Assembly (NCBI GenBank): GCA_030680355.1
Contig: JAUXVF010000026.1
Location: 108,476 to 172,475 of the forward strand
Direction: 5' to 3'
Source: Caulobacter sp.
GTDB taxonomy: Bacteria; Pseudomonadota; Alphaproteobacteria; Caulobacterales; Caulobacteraceae
Length of the DNA: 64,000 bases
Position 1 is the stretch's first letter; each line of letters begins with the position of its first letter. Shown here in pieces: positions 18,835-27,931 of this stretch. The notes below the pieces were generated by a model. It was not told the origin of the DNA and did not search any database. It saw only the letters and a list, made by a program, of their open reading frames with translations. A program made the position numbers and the translations under genes.

Positions 18835-20637
18835 ATGACGACCGGCGCCGACGCGGCCGGTTTTCTTGGCGTCCAGCGCTCGCTTTCCGGCCGGGCCTGG
18901 CGCTGGCGGCCGGCCGATGCGGGCCTGGTGCGGGACCACCAGCTGCGACAGGGTCTGTCCGAGCCCCTGGCGCGGGCGCTCGCGGCGCGGGGCGTGTCGG
19001 TCGAGGGCGCGGGCGATTATCTGCAGCCGACGCTCAAGGCCCAGTTCCCCGATCCTTCCAGTTTCGCCGATATGGATCAGGCAGCGCGGATTCTCGTCGA
19101 CGCCGTCGAGACCGGCCGGCCGACCGCGGTGTTCGCCGACTATGATGTCGACGGCGCCTCCAGCGCCGCCCAGCTGGTGCGCTGGTTCCGGGCCATGGGT
19201 CGCGACCTGGCCATCTATGTGCCTGACCGGATCATCGAGGGTTACGGCCCCAGCCCCGCCGCCTTCCGTCACCTGAAGGACCAGGGCGCCGACCTGGTGG
19301 TCACCGTCGATTGCGGCGCGGCGGCTCATGACGCGCTGTTCGCGGCCCGCGACATTGGCCTGGATATCGTGGTCATCGACCATCACCTGATGCGCGGCGA
19401 CTCGCCGCCGACCGCCGCCCTGGTCAATCCCAACCGGCCCGACGATGTCTCCGGCCAGGGGCATCTGGCCGCCGCCGGCGTGACCTTCGTTCTGCTGGCC
19501 GCGCTGAACCGGGAGGCTCGCGGCCGGGGCTTGTTCGAGGGGCGCCCCGAACCCGACATTCGTCAGTGGCTGGACCTGGCCGCCATGGGCGCCATCTGCG
19601 ACGTGACAAGCCTGACCGGGTTCAACCGCGCCCTGGCCTCGCAGGGGCTCAAGATGATGTCCAACTGGGCCAACCCTGGCCTTAAGGCCCTGCTGGAGGT
19701 CGCCGGCGCGCAGGGGCCGGCCACCACCTTCCACGCCGGGTTTATTCTGGGTCCCAGGATCAACGCCGGCGGGCGGATTGGGCGATCCGATCTCGGCGCC
19801 CGGCTGCTGTCGACCGACGATCCGGAAGAGGCGAGGGCGCTGGCCGCCGAGCTGGACGCGCTGAACCTCTCGCGCAAGGACGTCGAAAAACAGGTCATCG
19901 ACGAGGCCGTGACGGCCATTGAGCGGGACAGCAACTTCGACCCCGACGCGCCGGCCATCGTGGTCGCCGGCGACGGCTGGCACCCTGGCGTGGTCGGCAT
20001 CGCCGCCGCCCGGCTGCGGGAGCGCTACCGCCGGCCGGTGGTGGTCATCGGCGTCGACAGGCCGTCCGACACAGGCAAGGGCTCTGGCCGGTCGCAGCCG
20101 GGCGTCAATCTCGGTCGCGCGGTACAGGCCGCCTTCGACGAGGGGCTGTTGCTGGCCGGCGGGGGCCACGCCATGGCGGCGGGCCTGACCATCCGGCCCT
20201 CGGCGATCCCCGACCTGAGGGCCTTCCTCTGCGAGCGCCTGGCCAATGAGATGGACGAGGCCGCCGGGCAAGACGCCATCGAGATCGACGCGCTGTTGTC
20301 GCCTGGCGGCGCGACCCGTGGCCTGTATGGGGACTTTCAGCGCTTGGCGCCCTTCGGGCCCGGAAATCCGGAGCCGGCCTTCGCCATCGCCGACGCTCGT
20401 GTGGAGCGGCCGATGGCGATGCGGGGCGGGCATCTGCGGTGCACCTTGACCGACGCATCCGGCGGCCGGCTGAAGGCCGTCGCCTGGCGTGTCGAGGACA
20501 CCGAAATGGGCGCGCGGATCATGGCTGGCGGCGGGGCCATGCACTTTGTCGGCCGCCTCAAGCCCGATGACTGGCAGGGTCGTGAAGGCGTCCAGCTGGA
20601 GATCGAGGACGCCGCCGATCCCAGAATGGTCACCTGA
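18835..20637 (+). CDS. recJ: Single-stranded-DNA-specific 5'-3' exonuclease RecJ
   Basis: 600 residues. DHH phosphoesterase core: DYDVDG at 102-107, VTVDCG near 157, DHH at 182-184. DHHA1 domain with GGGHAMAAGLTI near 441, followed by the C-terminal OB-fold (RLAPFGPGNPEPAF). Works in RecF-pathway recombination and mismatch/base excision repair. It directly follows glpX, so it is probably in the same transcript. Confidence 0.97.
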   Translation: MTTGADAAGFLGVQRSLSGRAWRWRPADAGLVRDHQLRQGLSEPLARALAARGVSVEGAGDYLQPTLKAQFPDPSSFADMDQAARILVDAVETGRPTAVFADYDVDGASSAAQLVRWFRAMGRDLAIYVPDRIIEGYGPSPAAFRHLKDQGADLVVTVDCGAAAHDALFAARDIGLDIVVIDHHLMRGDSPPTAALVNPNRPDDVSGQGHLAAAGVTFVLLAALNREARGRGLFEGRPEPDIRQWLDLAAMGAICDVTSLTGFNRALASQGLKMMSNWANPGLKALLEVAGAQGPATTFHAGFILGPRINAGGRIGRSDLGARLLSTDDPEEARALAAELDALNLSRKDVEKQVIDEAVTAIERDSNFDPDAPAIVVAGDGWHPGVVGIAAARLRERYRRPVVVIGVDRPSDTGKGSGRSQPGVNLGRAVQAAFDEGLLLAGGGHAMAAGLTIRPSAIPDLRAFLCERLANEMDEAAGQDAIEIDALLSPGGATRGLYGDFQRLAPFGPGNPEPAFAIADARVERPMAMRGGHLRCTLTDASGGRLKAVAWRVEDTEMGARIMAGGGAMHFVGRLKPDDWQGREGVQLEIEDAADPRMVT

Positions 20638-20752
20638 AAGGGCGGTCCGCCGCCCCTTGGCGCTCCCAGCCGTCGGCGGCGATGAAATCTGCTCTCCAAG
20701 GGGGTTGCGCCTGGGGAGAGTCGCGAATATACAGCCGCTTCCTCGCGACCGG

Positions 20753-20827
20753 GCGCCCTTCGTCTATCGGTTAGGACCCCAGATTTTCAATCTGGTAAGA
20801 GGGGTTCGACTCCCCTAGGGCGTACCA
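20753..20827 (+). tRNA. tRNA-Glu (anticodon TTC)
   Basis: 75 bases with encoded CCA. Acceptor GCGCCCT/AGGGCGT (first pair is a G-T wobble), D-arm GTCT...GGAC, anticodon stem CCAGA/TCTGG with loop TTTTCAA (anticodon TTC), T-arm GGGGTTCGACTCCCC. Reads GAA/GAG. Confidence 0.97.
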
Positions 20828-20857
20828 TCGTCGCGAGCGACCTCCGCCCAGCAGTGA

Positions 20858-20874
20858 TGCGACAAAAAGTCGCA
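20858..20874. promoter_or_regulatory. Palindromic RegA/PrrA-type site upstream of the cspD-like gene
   Basis: TGCGACAAAAAGTCGCA: perfect 6-base arms around five A. It fits the GCGNC-Nx-GNCGC pattern known for RegA/PrrA/ActR response regulators and lies about 120 bases before the cspD-like start. Regulator identity is inference. Confidence 0.5.
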
Positions 20875-20928
20875 GGTCCGACGCGAGTCAATGCGCGCGG
20901 GAATTCCGCCATTGACGGCTCTCCTTAC

Positions 20929-20958
20929 ACGAGAACAGTGTTATACTAGTTTTCTCGT
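20929..20958. promoter_or_regulatory. Inverted repeat spanning a -10-like element before the cspD-like gene
   Basis: ACGAGAA (20929-20935) and TTCTCGT (20952-20958) are exact inverted copies flanking GTTATACT, a possible -10. A TTGACGG at 20912 is too far away to pair with it. This could be an operator over the promoter or a leader hairpin. Confidence 0.4.
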
Positions 20959-20992
20959 CCAGAAAGGACTTGGGGCGAGGCAGAGGGGCGGA

Positions 20993-21619
20993 ATGTCAGG
21001 TTACGATTTCGAGGGCCCCGATCCCCACGAAGAAGCCGTGCGGATCAATGGCCGTGTAAAGTGGTTTGATGCGGGCAAGGGTTACGGGTTTATCGTTCCC
21101 GATGATCCCAATCAGACCGGACTGAAGGACGTGCTTTTGCACATTACTTCGCTGCGCAGCGCCGGACGGGAGTCTGCGCTTGAGGGCGCCGTGATCGTCT
21201 GTGATGTCGTGCACCGCGCCAAGGGTTGGCAGGTCGCCGATGTGGTCGATCTCGACGAGAGCGCAGCGCCGCCGCCTGCCGAGCGGCCGCAACGCCGTTT
21301 CGATAACGAGGTGCGTGGCGGCTTTCGGTCTGACCGGGACGCTGCCGGCGGTGGATTTGGCGGCGAGCACCGTGACCCTTCCCGTCGCGCACCGGCGCCG
21401 CAGGCCGATGGACCGGCCGAGCACTGCACCGTTAAATGGTTCAATCGGACCAAGGGCTACGGATTCGTGGTGCGCGATCATGAGCCGGGGGATATCTTCG
21501 TCCATATCGAGACCCTGCGTCGCAACGGCCTTGATGACCTGCAGCCCGGTGACGGCGTGATGGTGCGCTTCGCCCAGGGACCCAAGGGTCTGGTCGTGGC
21601 TGAAATCGCGGCGTCGTAA
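20993..21619 (+). CDS. cspD: Double cold-shock-domain protein, CspD type
   Basis: 208 residues from ATG 20993 ([11 protein letters not shown]) with a GAGGGG ribosome site; an in-frame upstream reading to 20891 runs through promoter DNA. Two cold-shock domains, residues about 17-80 and 143-207, each with RNA-binding patches ([30 protein letters not shown]), joined by an Arg/Gly/Pro-rich linker. Two-domain Csps of this kind (CspC, CspD) are known in Caulobacter crescentus and are induced in stationary phase rather than by cold. Binds nucleic acid and may act as an RNA chaperone or antiterminator. DUF192 follows after 30 bases. Confidence 0.9.
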   Translation: MSGYDFEGPDPHEEAVRINGRVKWFDAGKGYGFIVPDDPNQTGLKDVLLHITSLRSAGRESALEGAVIVCDVVHRAKGWQVADVVDLDESAAPPPAERPQRRFDNEVRGGFRSDRDAAGGGFGGEHRDPSRRAPAPQADGPAEHCTVKWFNRTKGYGFVVRDHEPGDIFVHIETLRRNGLDDLQPGDGVMVRFAQGPKGLVVAEIAAS

Positions 21620-21649
21620 CGCCTGAAGTCTCTGGAGTGATTTGTCATC

Positions 21650-22153
21650 GTGGAGATGCGTAGCCTCGGCCGTGTACTTGCGCTGGCCGCGGCGATCATC
21701 AGTCCCGTCCTGTTCGCGGGCGCCTGCCGGGCCGAAGCTACTCGTCCCAGCCCCGTTGTCGCGCCCGCGGCGGCTCGCCTTGAACCCCTGACCATCGACA
21801 CGCGTGGCGGGGCCGTGGCCTTCAAGGTCGAGATCGCCGACGACGACGCGGAACGGCAGCGCGGCCTGATGTTCCGCACGAGCCTGGCGCCTGACGCCGG
21901 CATGCTGTTCGACTTTGGCCGGCCGGCGCCACGCGCCTTCTGGATGAAGAACACCTACATTCCGCTCGATATCATCTACATCGGCGCCAATGGCCGGATC
22001 CTCTCCATCGCAGCTATGACCGAGCCGTTCTCGGAAGATCCGATCCCTTCCGAAGGCGACGCCCTGGGCGTGCTCGAGATCGCCGGCGGCCGCGCGGCGG
22101 CTCTGGGCATCGCGATCGGCGACAGGGTTCACCACCGGATATTTCCCAAGTGA
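21650..22153 (+). CDS. DUF192 exported protein
   Basis: 167 residues. Start GTG 21650, or ATG two codons later at 21656. N-terminal signal peptide (about 1-28, ending GACRAEA; Cys26 could alternatively be lipidated). DUF192 core has [35 protein letters not shown] and [14 protein letters not shown]. The family is of unknown function. The stop overlaps the thioesterase gene by 4 bases (GTGA). Confidence 0.85.
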   Translation: MEMRSLGRVLALAAAIISPVLFAGACRAEATRPSPVVAPAAARLEPLTIDTRGGAVAFKVEIADDDAERQRGLMFRTSLAPDAGMLFDFGRPAPRAFWMKNTYIPLDIIYIGANGRILSIAAMTEPFSEDPIPSEGDALGVLEIAGGRAAALGIAIGDRVHHRIFPK

Positions 22154-22572
22154 CCGATGAGACGGTTCCAGATCCGCCGGAAGGTTTCAAACTCAGCCGG
22201 CGCGGACCCTACACCGCTCACAATGGCCCCTTCTTCCACCGCCTGATCGATGGGCAGGTCGAGCACGCCTTCTTCGCCCTCAAGCGACATTGCAACAGCC
22301 TGGGCATTGTCCATGGCGGGATGCTGTCGTCGTTCATGGATGGCATGCTGGCCGGAGCCGTTGTCAAGGAGACGGGATTCTCCGTCGTGACGGTGCATCT
22401 GTCGCTGGACTTTCTGTCCATGGCCCGTGCGGGGGACTGGGTGCTGGCCGAGGCCCGGGTGACCCGCAAGACCAACGAACTGGTCTTCGCGGAAGGGCGG
22501 GCAAGAGTCGGAAGTCGTGATGTGATCCGGGCCAGCGGTCTTTTCAAACCCGTGCATCGCCAGGCCACGTGA
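22150..22572 (+). CDS. PaaI-type hotdog thioesterase
   Basis: 140 residues, GTG start overlapping the DUF192 stop. Hotdog fold with the helix motif [18 protein letters not shown] and the strand [20 protein letters not shown], as in PaaI acyl-CoA thioesterases. The substrate acyl group is not deducible. Likely in one transcript with the cspD-like gene and DUF192. Confidence 0.82.
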   Translation: MTDETVPDPPEGFKLSRRGPYTAHNGPFFHRLIDGQVEHAFFALKRHCNSLGIVHGGMLSSFMDGMLAGAVVKETGFSVVTVHLSLDFLSMARAGDWVLAEARVTRKTNELVFAEGRARVGSRDVIRASGLFKPVHRQAT

Positions 22573-22627
22573 CACTCCGTTGCGGCGCGGCTCCGGGCGT
22601 GGCAAAGACGCGCCATTCCGCTGGTTA

Positions 22628-22704
<77 letters not shown>

Positions 22705-22732
22705 GCGGAGACAAACATACAAGAGGCCCGAC

Positions 22733-23038
22733 ATGCTCGCGCGCATCTATCGCCCCGCAAAGACCGCCATGCAGTCGGGCCGGGCCAAGACTTCCGACTG
22801 GTTGCTGGAGTTCGAGCCCGCCTCGGCCAGACACGTCGATCCCCTGACCGGCTGGACCCAGTCCACCGACATGAACGGCCAGGTGCGGTTGACCTTCGCC
22901 ACCCGCGAAGAGGCCGTGGCCTATGCTGGCAAGCATGGCATCGCCTTCCAGCTCTTCGAGCCGAAAGAGCCGAAGAAGATCCTCAAGGCCTACGCCGACA
23001 ACTTCGCCACCAACCGACGGCAGTCCTGGACCCACTAG
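22733..23038 (+). CDS. NADH dehydrogenase accessory subunit, NDUFS4/ETC complex I type
   Basis: 101 residues from ATG 22733 with AAGAGG upstream. Pattern of the 18-kDa complex I subunit found in alphaproteobacteria and mitochondria: [46 protein letters not shown] and [17 protein letters not shown], ending NRRQSWTH. Peripheral subunit on the hydrophilic arm. It stands between two tRNA genes, far from any nuo operon here. Confidence 0.93.
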   Translation: MLARIYRPAKTAMQSGRAKTSDWLLEFEPASARHVDPLTGWTQSTDMNGQVRLTFATREEAVAYAGKHGIAFQLFEPKEPKKILKAYADNFATNRRQSWTH

Positions 23039-23070
23039 GGTCGCCGGGAGGCCGTTTTGCTGACGATCAA

Positions 23071-23147
<77 letters not shown>

Positions 23148-23151
23148 TAGC

Positions 23152-24300
23152 TCAGGCGGCGTAGACCGCCAGGGCGGCTTTCAGGTCGACGATCAGGTCG
23201 GCCGGGCTTTCCAGTCCCACATGCAGGCGAATCATCGGCCCGTCATAGCGGGTGGCGATCGTGCGGCTGCGGATTTGCGGGTCGCAGTTGATGGCAAGGC
23301 TTTCGAAGCCGCCCCAGGAAAACCCGAGTCCGAACAGCGTCAGGGCGTCGAGGAAGGCCTCGACCCGCTCGTCAGGGCCGGGCTGGAGCAGGAACGAGAA
23401 CAGGCCGCAGGTTCCGGTGAAGTCCCGCCGCCAGAGGGCGTGCCCGGGATCGTCGGGAAGGGCAGGGTGGATGACGCGCAGCACCTGCGGCTGATCCGCC
23501 AGCCAGCGGGCGACGGTCAGGCCGCTCTCGCCATGGCGGGCCAGCCTCGTGGACAGGGTGCGCAGGCCGCGCAGCGCCTGGTAGGCGTCGTCGGGCGAGA
23601 CCGCCCAGCCGTGGTCGAGCACGCCCGCCGCCAGTTTCGCATTGAGGCCCGGGTCGCTGGCCGCCGCCGACCCCATGAACACGTCGGAATGGCCGCAGAC
23701 GTATTTGGTCAGGGCCTGGACGCTGATGTCGACGCCATGGGCCAGGGGCTTGAACAGCAGGCCCGCCGCCCAGGTGTTGTCGATCAGCGTCAGGACGCCC
23801 CGCGCCCGGGCCGCCGTGGCGATGGCCGGCACGTCCTGCATCTCGAAACTGAGGGAGCCGGGCGATTCGAGCAGGATCAGCCGGGTCTTCGGGGTGGCCA
23901 GGGCCAGGAGACCATCGGCGTCCAGAGCCGGGTCATAGTAGCTGACCGCGACGTCGAAACGGCGCAGGACCTGATCGCAGAAGCGCCGCACCGGCTTGTA
24001 GACGCTGTCGACCACCAGAATATGGTCGCCGGCCTCCAGCACGGCCATCAGGGAGGCGGTGACCGCCGCCAGGCCCGAGGAGAACAGCTGCACGCCGCTC
24101 GCCCCCTCCAGCTCAGCCAGGGCGTCCATCAGCGCGAACTGGGCGGCGAGGCCGCCGCGGCCATAGCCCAGGGTGCCGTCATAGAGGGCGCGCGCATTGG
24201 GCAGGAGAACCGTCGAGCCGCGCTGAATCGGCGGGCTGACGGTGCTCGCTGGCAGGCTGTCGACGTGGCCAGCGTGAATCAGTCGGGTTTCTTCATCCAT
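23152..24300 (-). CDS. metC: Cystathionine beta-lyase (Cys/Met metabolism PLP enzyme)
   Basis: 382 residues from ATG 24300 (MDEETRLIHAGHV); an in-frame upstream extension to 24789 runs antisense through the neighbour and is rejected. Cys/Met PLP family: PPIQRGSTVLLP, GYGRGGLAAQFALMDALAELEG, SSGLAAVTASLMAV, TLIDNTWAAGLLFKPL, and the PLP lysine in ALTKYVCGHSDVFMG. SWGGFESL and MIRLHVGLE fit cystathionine beta-lyase: cystathionine to homocysteine, pyruvate and ammonia. A gamma-lyase-like activity cannot be excluded. Confidence 0.88.
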   Translation of the reverse strand: MDEETRLIHAGHVDSLPASTVSPPIQRGSTVLLPNARALYDGTLGYGRGGLAAQFALMDALAELEGASGVQLFSSGLAAVTASLMAVLEAGDHILVVDSVYKPVRRFCDQVLRRFDVAVSYYDPALDADGLLALATPKTRLILLESPGSLSFEMQDVPAIATAARARGVLTLIDNTWAAGLLFKPLAHGVDISVQALTKYVCGHSDVFMGSAAASDPGLNAKLAAGVLDHGWAVSPDDAYQALRGLRTLSTRLARHGESGLTVARWLADQPQVLRVIHPALPDDPGHALWRRDFTGTCGLFSFLLQPGPDERVEAFLDALTLFGLGFSWGGFESLAINCDPQIRSRTIATRYDGPMIRLHVGLESPADLIVDLKAALAVYAA

Positions 24301-24385
24301 GCGGGTTGCCAGCCTTGGCGTTGCGGAGCGATGGTCGCGCTTCATCCATAGGGCGGCGACAGGCCGCCGATCAAGGAATGCCGCC

Positions 24386-25483
24386 GTGAAGCGACTTGCG
24401 ATTGTCCTCCTGCTCGCCCTTTCCGTGGCGGCCTGTGGACGCAAGGAGGCTTTGCCCAAGGGCGCACAGACCGCGCCCGACGCCGCCCCCGTCACCGACA
24501 AGGCCGGTTCGGCGACGGCGGCGAGCAAGACGCTGGCGGCGGTGAAGCGGCGGGGCGTTCTGCGCTGCGGCGTCAATCCGGGGCTGGCGGGCTTCTCCGG
24601 CGCCGACAGCAGTGGCCGGTGGCGGGGCTTTGATGTGGACTTCTGTCGAGCCCTGGCCGCCGCCGTGCTGCGCAGTCCCAACCGCGTTGTGTTCGTGCCC
24701 CTGACCAATGCAGAGCGGTTCACCGCCCTGAAATCGGGGCGGATCGACGTGCTGTCGCGCAACACCACCTGGACCTTCACGCGCGACACCGAGGACGGCC
24801 TCGATTTTCCCGGGATCAGCTACTACGACGGCCAGGGATTCCTGGCCCCCAAGGGCCTGGAGCTGCAGAGCGCCAGCGAGCTGACCGGGGCCCGAATCTG
24901 CGTGCAGTCGGGCTCGACCAGCGAGCTCAATCTGCGTGACTGGTTCAAGGCTCGCTCGATAAACTGGATGCCGGTGCTGGCCAGCACCGAAGCCCGCGCC
25001 CGCCGGGATTATGAGCGGGGAGTCTGCGACGTGCTGTCGGCCGACATTTCGGCCCTGGCTTCGGCCCGCGCCACCCTGGGCGACCAGGGTGCGCATGTGC
25101 TGCTGCCCGACGTTATCTCCAAGGAGCCGCTGGGTCCGGCCGTGCGGCAGGGCGATCCGGGGTGGACCGACATTGTCCGCTGGACCCTGAACGCCTTGAT
25201 CCTGGCCGAGGAACTGGGCGTCACCGCCAAGGAGGCCGAACGGCTGCGCAAGGAGTCCACGGCCCCCGAAGTGCGCCGGTTGCTCGGGGCCGAGAAGGGC
25301 TATGGCGCGATGCTCGGTCTGGATGACGCCTGGGCCTATCGGGCGATCCAGGCCGTCGGCGCCTACAACGAGGTGTTCGACCGTAATCTGGGGGCGGGTT
25401 CGGCGTTGAAGCTGGAACGTGGCGAGAACGCCCTGTGGAACGCGGCCAAGCCCGGTTTGATGTACGCGCCGCCGCTGCGCTAG
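24386..25483 (+). CDS. Amino-acid ABC transporter solute-binding lipoprotein, orphan
   Basis: 365 residues from GTG 24386 (AAGGA eight bases upstream). Lipobox SVAAC places the lipid Cys near residue 17. Then a family 3 solute-binding domain (AapJ/BztA-like): LAAVKRRGVLRCGVNPGLAGFS, GRWRGFDVDFCRALAAAV, DVLSRNTTWTFTRDTEDGLDF, GARICVQSGSTSELNL, and YNEVFDRNLGAGS near the end. The family binds polar amino acids in the periplasm. No permease or ATPase gene is adjacent, so the partner must be elsewhere or absent. Confidence 0.88.
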   Translation: MKRLAIVLLLALSVAACGRKEALPKGAQTAPDAAPVTDKAGSATAASKTLAAVKRRGVLRCGVNPGLAGFSGADSSGRWRGFDVDFCRALAAAVLRSPNRVVFVPLTNAERFTALKSGRIDVLSRNTTWTFTRDTEDGLDFPGISYYDGQGFLAPKGLELQSASELTGARICVQSGSTSELNLRDWFKARSINWMPVLASTEARARRDYERGVCDVLSADISALASARATLGDQGAHVLLPDVISKEPLGPAVRQGDPGWTDIVRWTLNALILAEELGVTAKEAERLRKESTAPEVRRLLGAEKGYGAMLGLDDAWAYRAIQAVGAYNEVFDRNLGAGSALKLERGENALWNAAKPGLMYAPPLR

Positions 25484-26001
25484 GGTCGCTGGAGCGGCAA
25501 CAGCATCGCGCAGCGGTCGGGCAGGCCGCGGCCCCGTTCCTGCGCCAGGCAGGCGGCCAGCGGCTCGGCCATGGCGCCGACCTCGGAGACGACCGCATAG
25601 CCCAGACGGGCATAGAAGGGGCGGTTCCAGGGCACGGTCGCGAAGGTGGTCAGGGTGAGGGCGGCCAGCCCACGCGTCCGGGCGCCTTCGGCCGCCGCCG
25701 TCATCAGTCGCGCGCCCAGGCCCTGACGCTGATGGGACTCAAGCACCGCCAGCTCCCAGATGTGCAGACGGTCTTCGAACTGCTCACAGGCGACGAACCC
25801 GACGGGGGTCGCCTGGCTATCGATGGCCTCCCAGACCGTGCCTGCGTCCACCAGCGGGCCATAGGTGTCGGCGGGGGCGACGTCATCGCTTGCGATCCAG
25901 GCGAAACCTGGGATGGCCAGGAAGGCGCGGCCCGCCGAGGCCTCGATGGCGGGAAACAGCGGCGCGTGCGCGCTGACAGCTTCGCGGATGACCAGGCTCA
26001 T
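25480..26001 (-). CDS. GNAT-family N-acetyltransferase
   Basis: 173 residues from ATG 26001, overlapping the sseA stop by 4 bases. GNAT core: LHIWELAVLESHQRQGLGARLMTAAAEG (acetyl-CoA loop QRQGLG) and VPWNRPFYARLGYAVVSEV. Last gene of the cysK-sseA-GNAT operon. The substrate is unknown. Its end overlaps the convergent solute-binding gene by 4 bases. Confidence 0.85.
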   Translation of the reverse strand: MSLVIREAVSAHAPLFPAIEASAGRAFLAIPGFAWIASDDVAPADTYGPLVDAGTVWEAIDSQATPVGFVACEQFEDRLHIWELAVLESHQRQGLGARLMTAAAEGARTRGLAALTLTTFATVPWNRPFYARLGYAVVSEVGAMAEPLAACLAQERGRGLPDRCAMLLPLQRP

Positions 26002-26843
26002 GCCGGTCCGGCGACGACCTCGGTGTCGTCGCGCCCGCCCCATTCGGTCCAGGAACCGTCATAGACCGCTGCCCGATCCTTGCCGAGCCGGGCCAGGCCC
26101 AGCGCCAGGACGGCGGCGGTGACGCCGGAGCCGCAGGTGGTGACGATGGGGCGGTTTATATCGACGCCCGCTTGTTCAAAGAGATCAGCAAGTTCCGACG
26201 AAGATTTCATGACGCCGTCTGGAGTCAGCAGGTCGCTGGCCGGCAGGTTGCGGGCGCCGGGCATATGTCCGCCGCGCAGGCCGGCGCGCGGCTCCGGCTG
26301 ATCGCCGGTGAACCGGCCGGCCGGCCGGGCGTCGACCAACTGTTCGTGGCCGTTCGCCAGGGCGCGTTTGACCTGGTCCAGGTCGCGGACCAGATCGGAA
26401 TTGAAACGGGAGGTGAAGTGACGCTCACGAGGGTGCGGCGCGTCATCCTCGACGGGACGGCCTTCGGCGATCCATTTGGGCAGGCCCCCGTCGAGTACGG
26501 CGACCTCGCCATGACCCATGGCCCGGAAGGCCCACCAGACCCGGGCGGCCGAGCGCAGGCCGAACTGGTCATAAATGACCAGTCGCGACCCGTCGCCAAG
26601 GCCCAGACGGCGAACCCGAGAGGCAAACTTAACGGGACTGGGCAACATATGGGGGAGGTCCGACGTTTCGTCGGCGATTTCGTCGATGTCGAAGAACACC
26701 GCGCCCGGGATATGGGCCATATCGAACTCGGTCCGGGCGTCCTTGCCTTCCTGCGGGAAGTACCAGCTGGCGTCGACGACGCGCACATCGGGGGCTTCGA
26801 GGTGGTCGGCCAGCCAGGCGGTGGAGACGAGCGGATCGGCCAT
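25998..26843 (-). CDS. sseA: 3-mercaptopyruvate sulfurtransferase (tandem rhodanese)
   Basis: 281 residues, two rhodanese domains. N-terminal inactive half (VRVVDASWYFPQEGKDARTEF, HIPGAVFFDID), C-terminal active half with Cys237 in TTCGSGVTAA. The loop CGSGVTA is the signature of mercaptopyruvate rather than thiosulfate sulfurtransferases. Ten bases downstream of cysK, so sulfur mobilisation and cysteine synthesis share a transcript. Confidence 0.94.
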   Translation of the reverse strand: MADPLVSTAWLADHLEAPDVRVVDASWYFPQEGKDARTEFDMAHIPGAVFFDIDEIADETSDLPHMLPSPVKFASRVRRLGLGDGSRLVIYDQFGLRSAARVWWAFRAMGHGEVAVLDGGLPKWIAEGRPVEDDAPHPRERHFTSRFNSDLVRDLDQVKRALANGHEQLVDARPAGRFTGDQPEPRAGLRGGHMPGARNLPASDLLTPDGVMKSSSELADLFEQAGVDINRPIVTTCGSGVTAAVLALGLARLGKDRAAVYDGSWTEWGGRDDTEVVAGPA

Positions 26844-26853
26844 GAAGAGCTCC

Positions 26854-27852
26854 CTAAAGCCAGCCGGGGACCGGCAAATCGCGCTCTTTCAGGAACGCCG
26901 GATTGAACAGTTTGCTCTGATACCGCGATCCGTAGTCGCACAACACCGTCACAATGGTGTGGCCGGGCCCCAGCTCACGGGCCAGATGCACCGCGCCGGC
27001 GATGTTGATCCCGGACGAGCCGCCCAGGCAGAGACCCTCGTGCTCAACCAGGTCAAAGATCACCCGCAGCATCTGGGCGTCGTCGATGCGCCAGGCATGG
27101 TCGACGGTCAGGCCCTCGAGGTTGGCCGTGATGCGGCCCTGGCCAATGCCTTCGGTGATCGACGTCCCCTCAGCCTTCAGTTCGCCGGTCTTGTAGTAGT
27201 TGAACAGGGCGGCGCCGCCAGGATCGGCCAGACCGATGGCGACGTCGGGCTTGCGGGCGCGCAGGGCGGCGGCGACGCCGGCCAGGGTCCCGCCCGAGCC
27301 CACGGCGCAGATGAAGCCGTCGACCTTGCCGCCGGTCTGTTGCCAGATCTCGGGACCCGTAGTCCGTTCGTGAGCCCGGCGATTGGCGACATTGTCGAAC
27401 TGGTTGGCCCATATGGCGCCGTTGGGCTCGGCGCGAGCCAGTTCCTCCGCCAGGCGGCCCGAGTAGCGGACGTAATTGTCCGGATTGGAATAGGGCAGGG
27501 CGTCGACCTCGATCAGCTCGGCCCCGGCCAGGCGGATGGCGTCCTTCTTTTCCTGACTCTGGGTGCGCGGGATGACGATCGTCGTCCGATAGCCCAGGGC
27601 GCTGGCGACCATGGCCAGGCCGATGCCGGTGTTGCCGGCCGTGCCCTCGACGATGCGTCCGCCGGGCCGCAACGCTCCACTGGCCTCGGCGTCGCGGATG
27701 ATGCCGAGCGCGGCGCGATCCTTGACCGACTGGCCGGGGTTGAGGAATTCGGCCTTCCCGAGAATCTCACAGCCCGTCGCTTCGCTCGCGGCTTTCAGGC
27801 GGATCAGGGGCGTGTTGCCGATGGCGTCAAGGACGCTGGCGTGGATGGTCAT
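26854..27852 (-). CDS. cysK: Cysteine synthase A-like PLP enzyme
   Basis: 332 residues from ATG 27852. O-acetylserine sulfhydrylase/cystathionine beta-synthase fold: IGNTPLIRLK, PLP lysine Lys44 in NPGQSVKDRAAL, GTAGNTGIGLAMVAS (substrate loop), VGSGGTLAGV and LCLGGSSGINIAGA. It converts O-acetylserine and sulfide to cysteine; a cystathionine synthase role is less likely. First gene of an operon with sseA and a GNAT. Confidence 0.92.
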   Translation of the reverse strand: MTIHASVLDAIGNTPLIRLKAASEATGCEILGKAEFLNPGQSVKDRAALGIIRDAEASGALRPGGRIVEGTAGNTGIGLAMVASALGYRTTIVIPRTQSQEKKDAIRLAGAELIEVDALPYSNPDNYVRYSGRLAEELARAEPNGAIWANQFDNVANRRAHERTTGPEIWQQTGGKVDGFICAVGSGGTLAGVAAALRARKPDVAIGLADPGGAALFNYYKTGELKAEGTSITEGIGQGRITANLEGLTVDHAWRIDDAQMLRVIFDLVEHEGLCLGGSSGINIAGAVHLARELGPGHTIVTVLCDYGSRYQSKLFNPAFLKERDLPVPGWL

Positions 27853-27931
27853 GCAAGGCTCAACGATGCTGTCTGGAGCCCTCAACATCGTGCGCCGGGC
27901 CGTTGGCGCAACCCCAGAATTTCTGGAAGCG

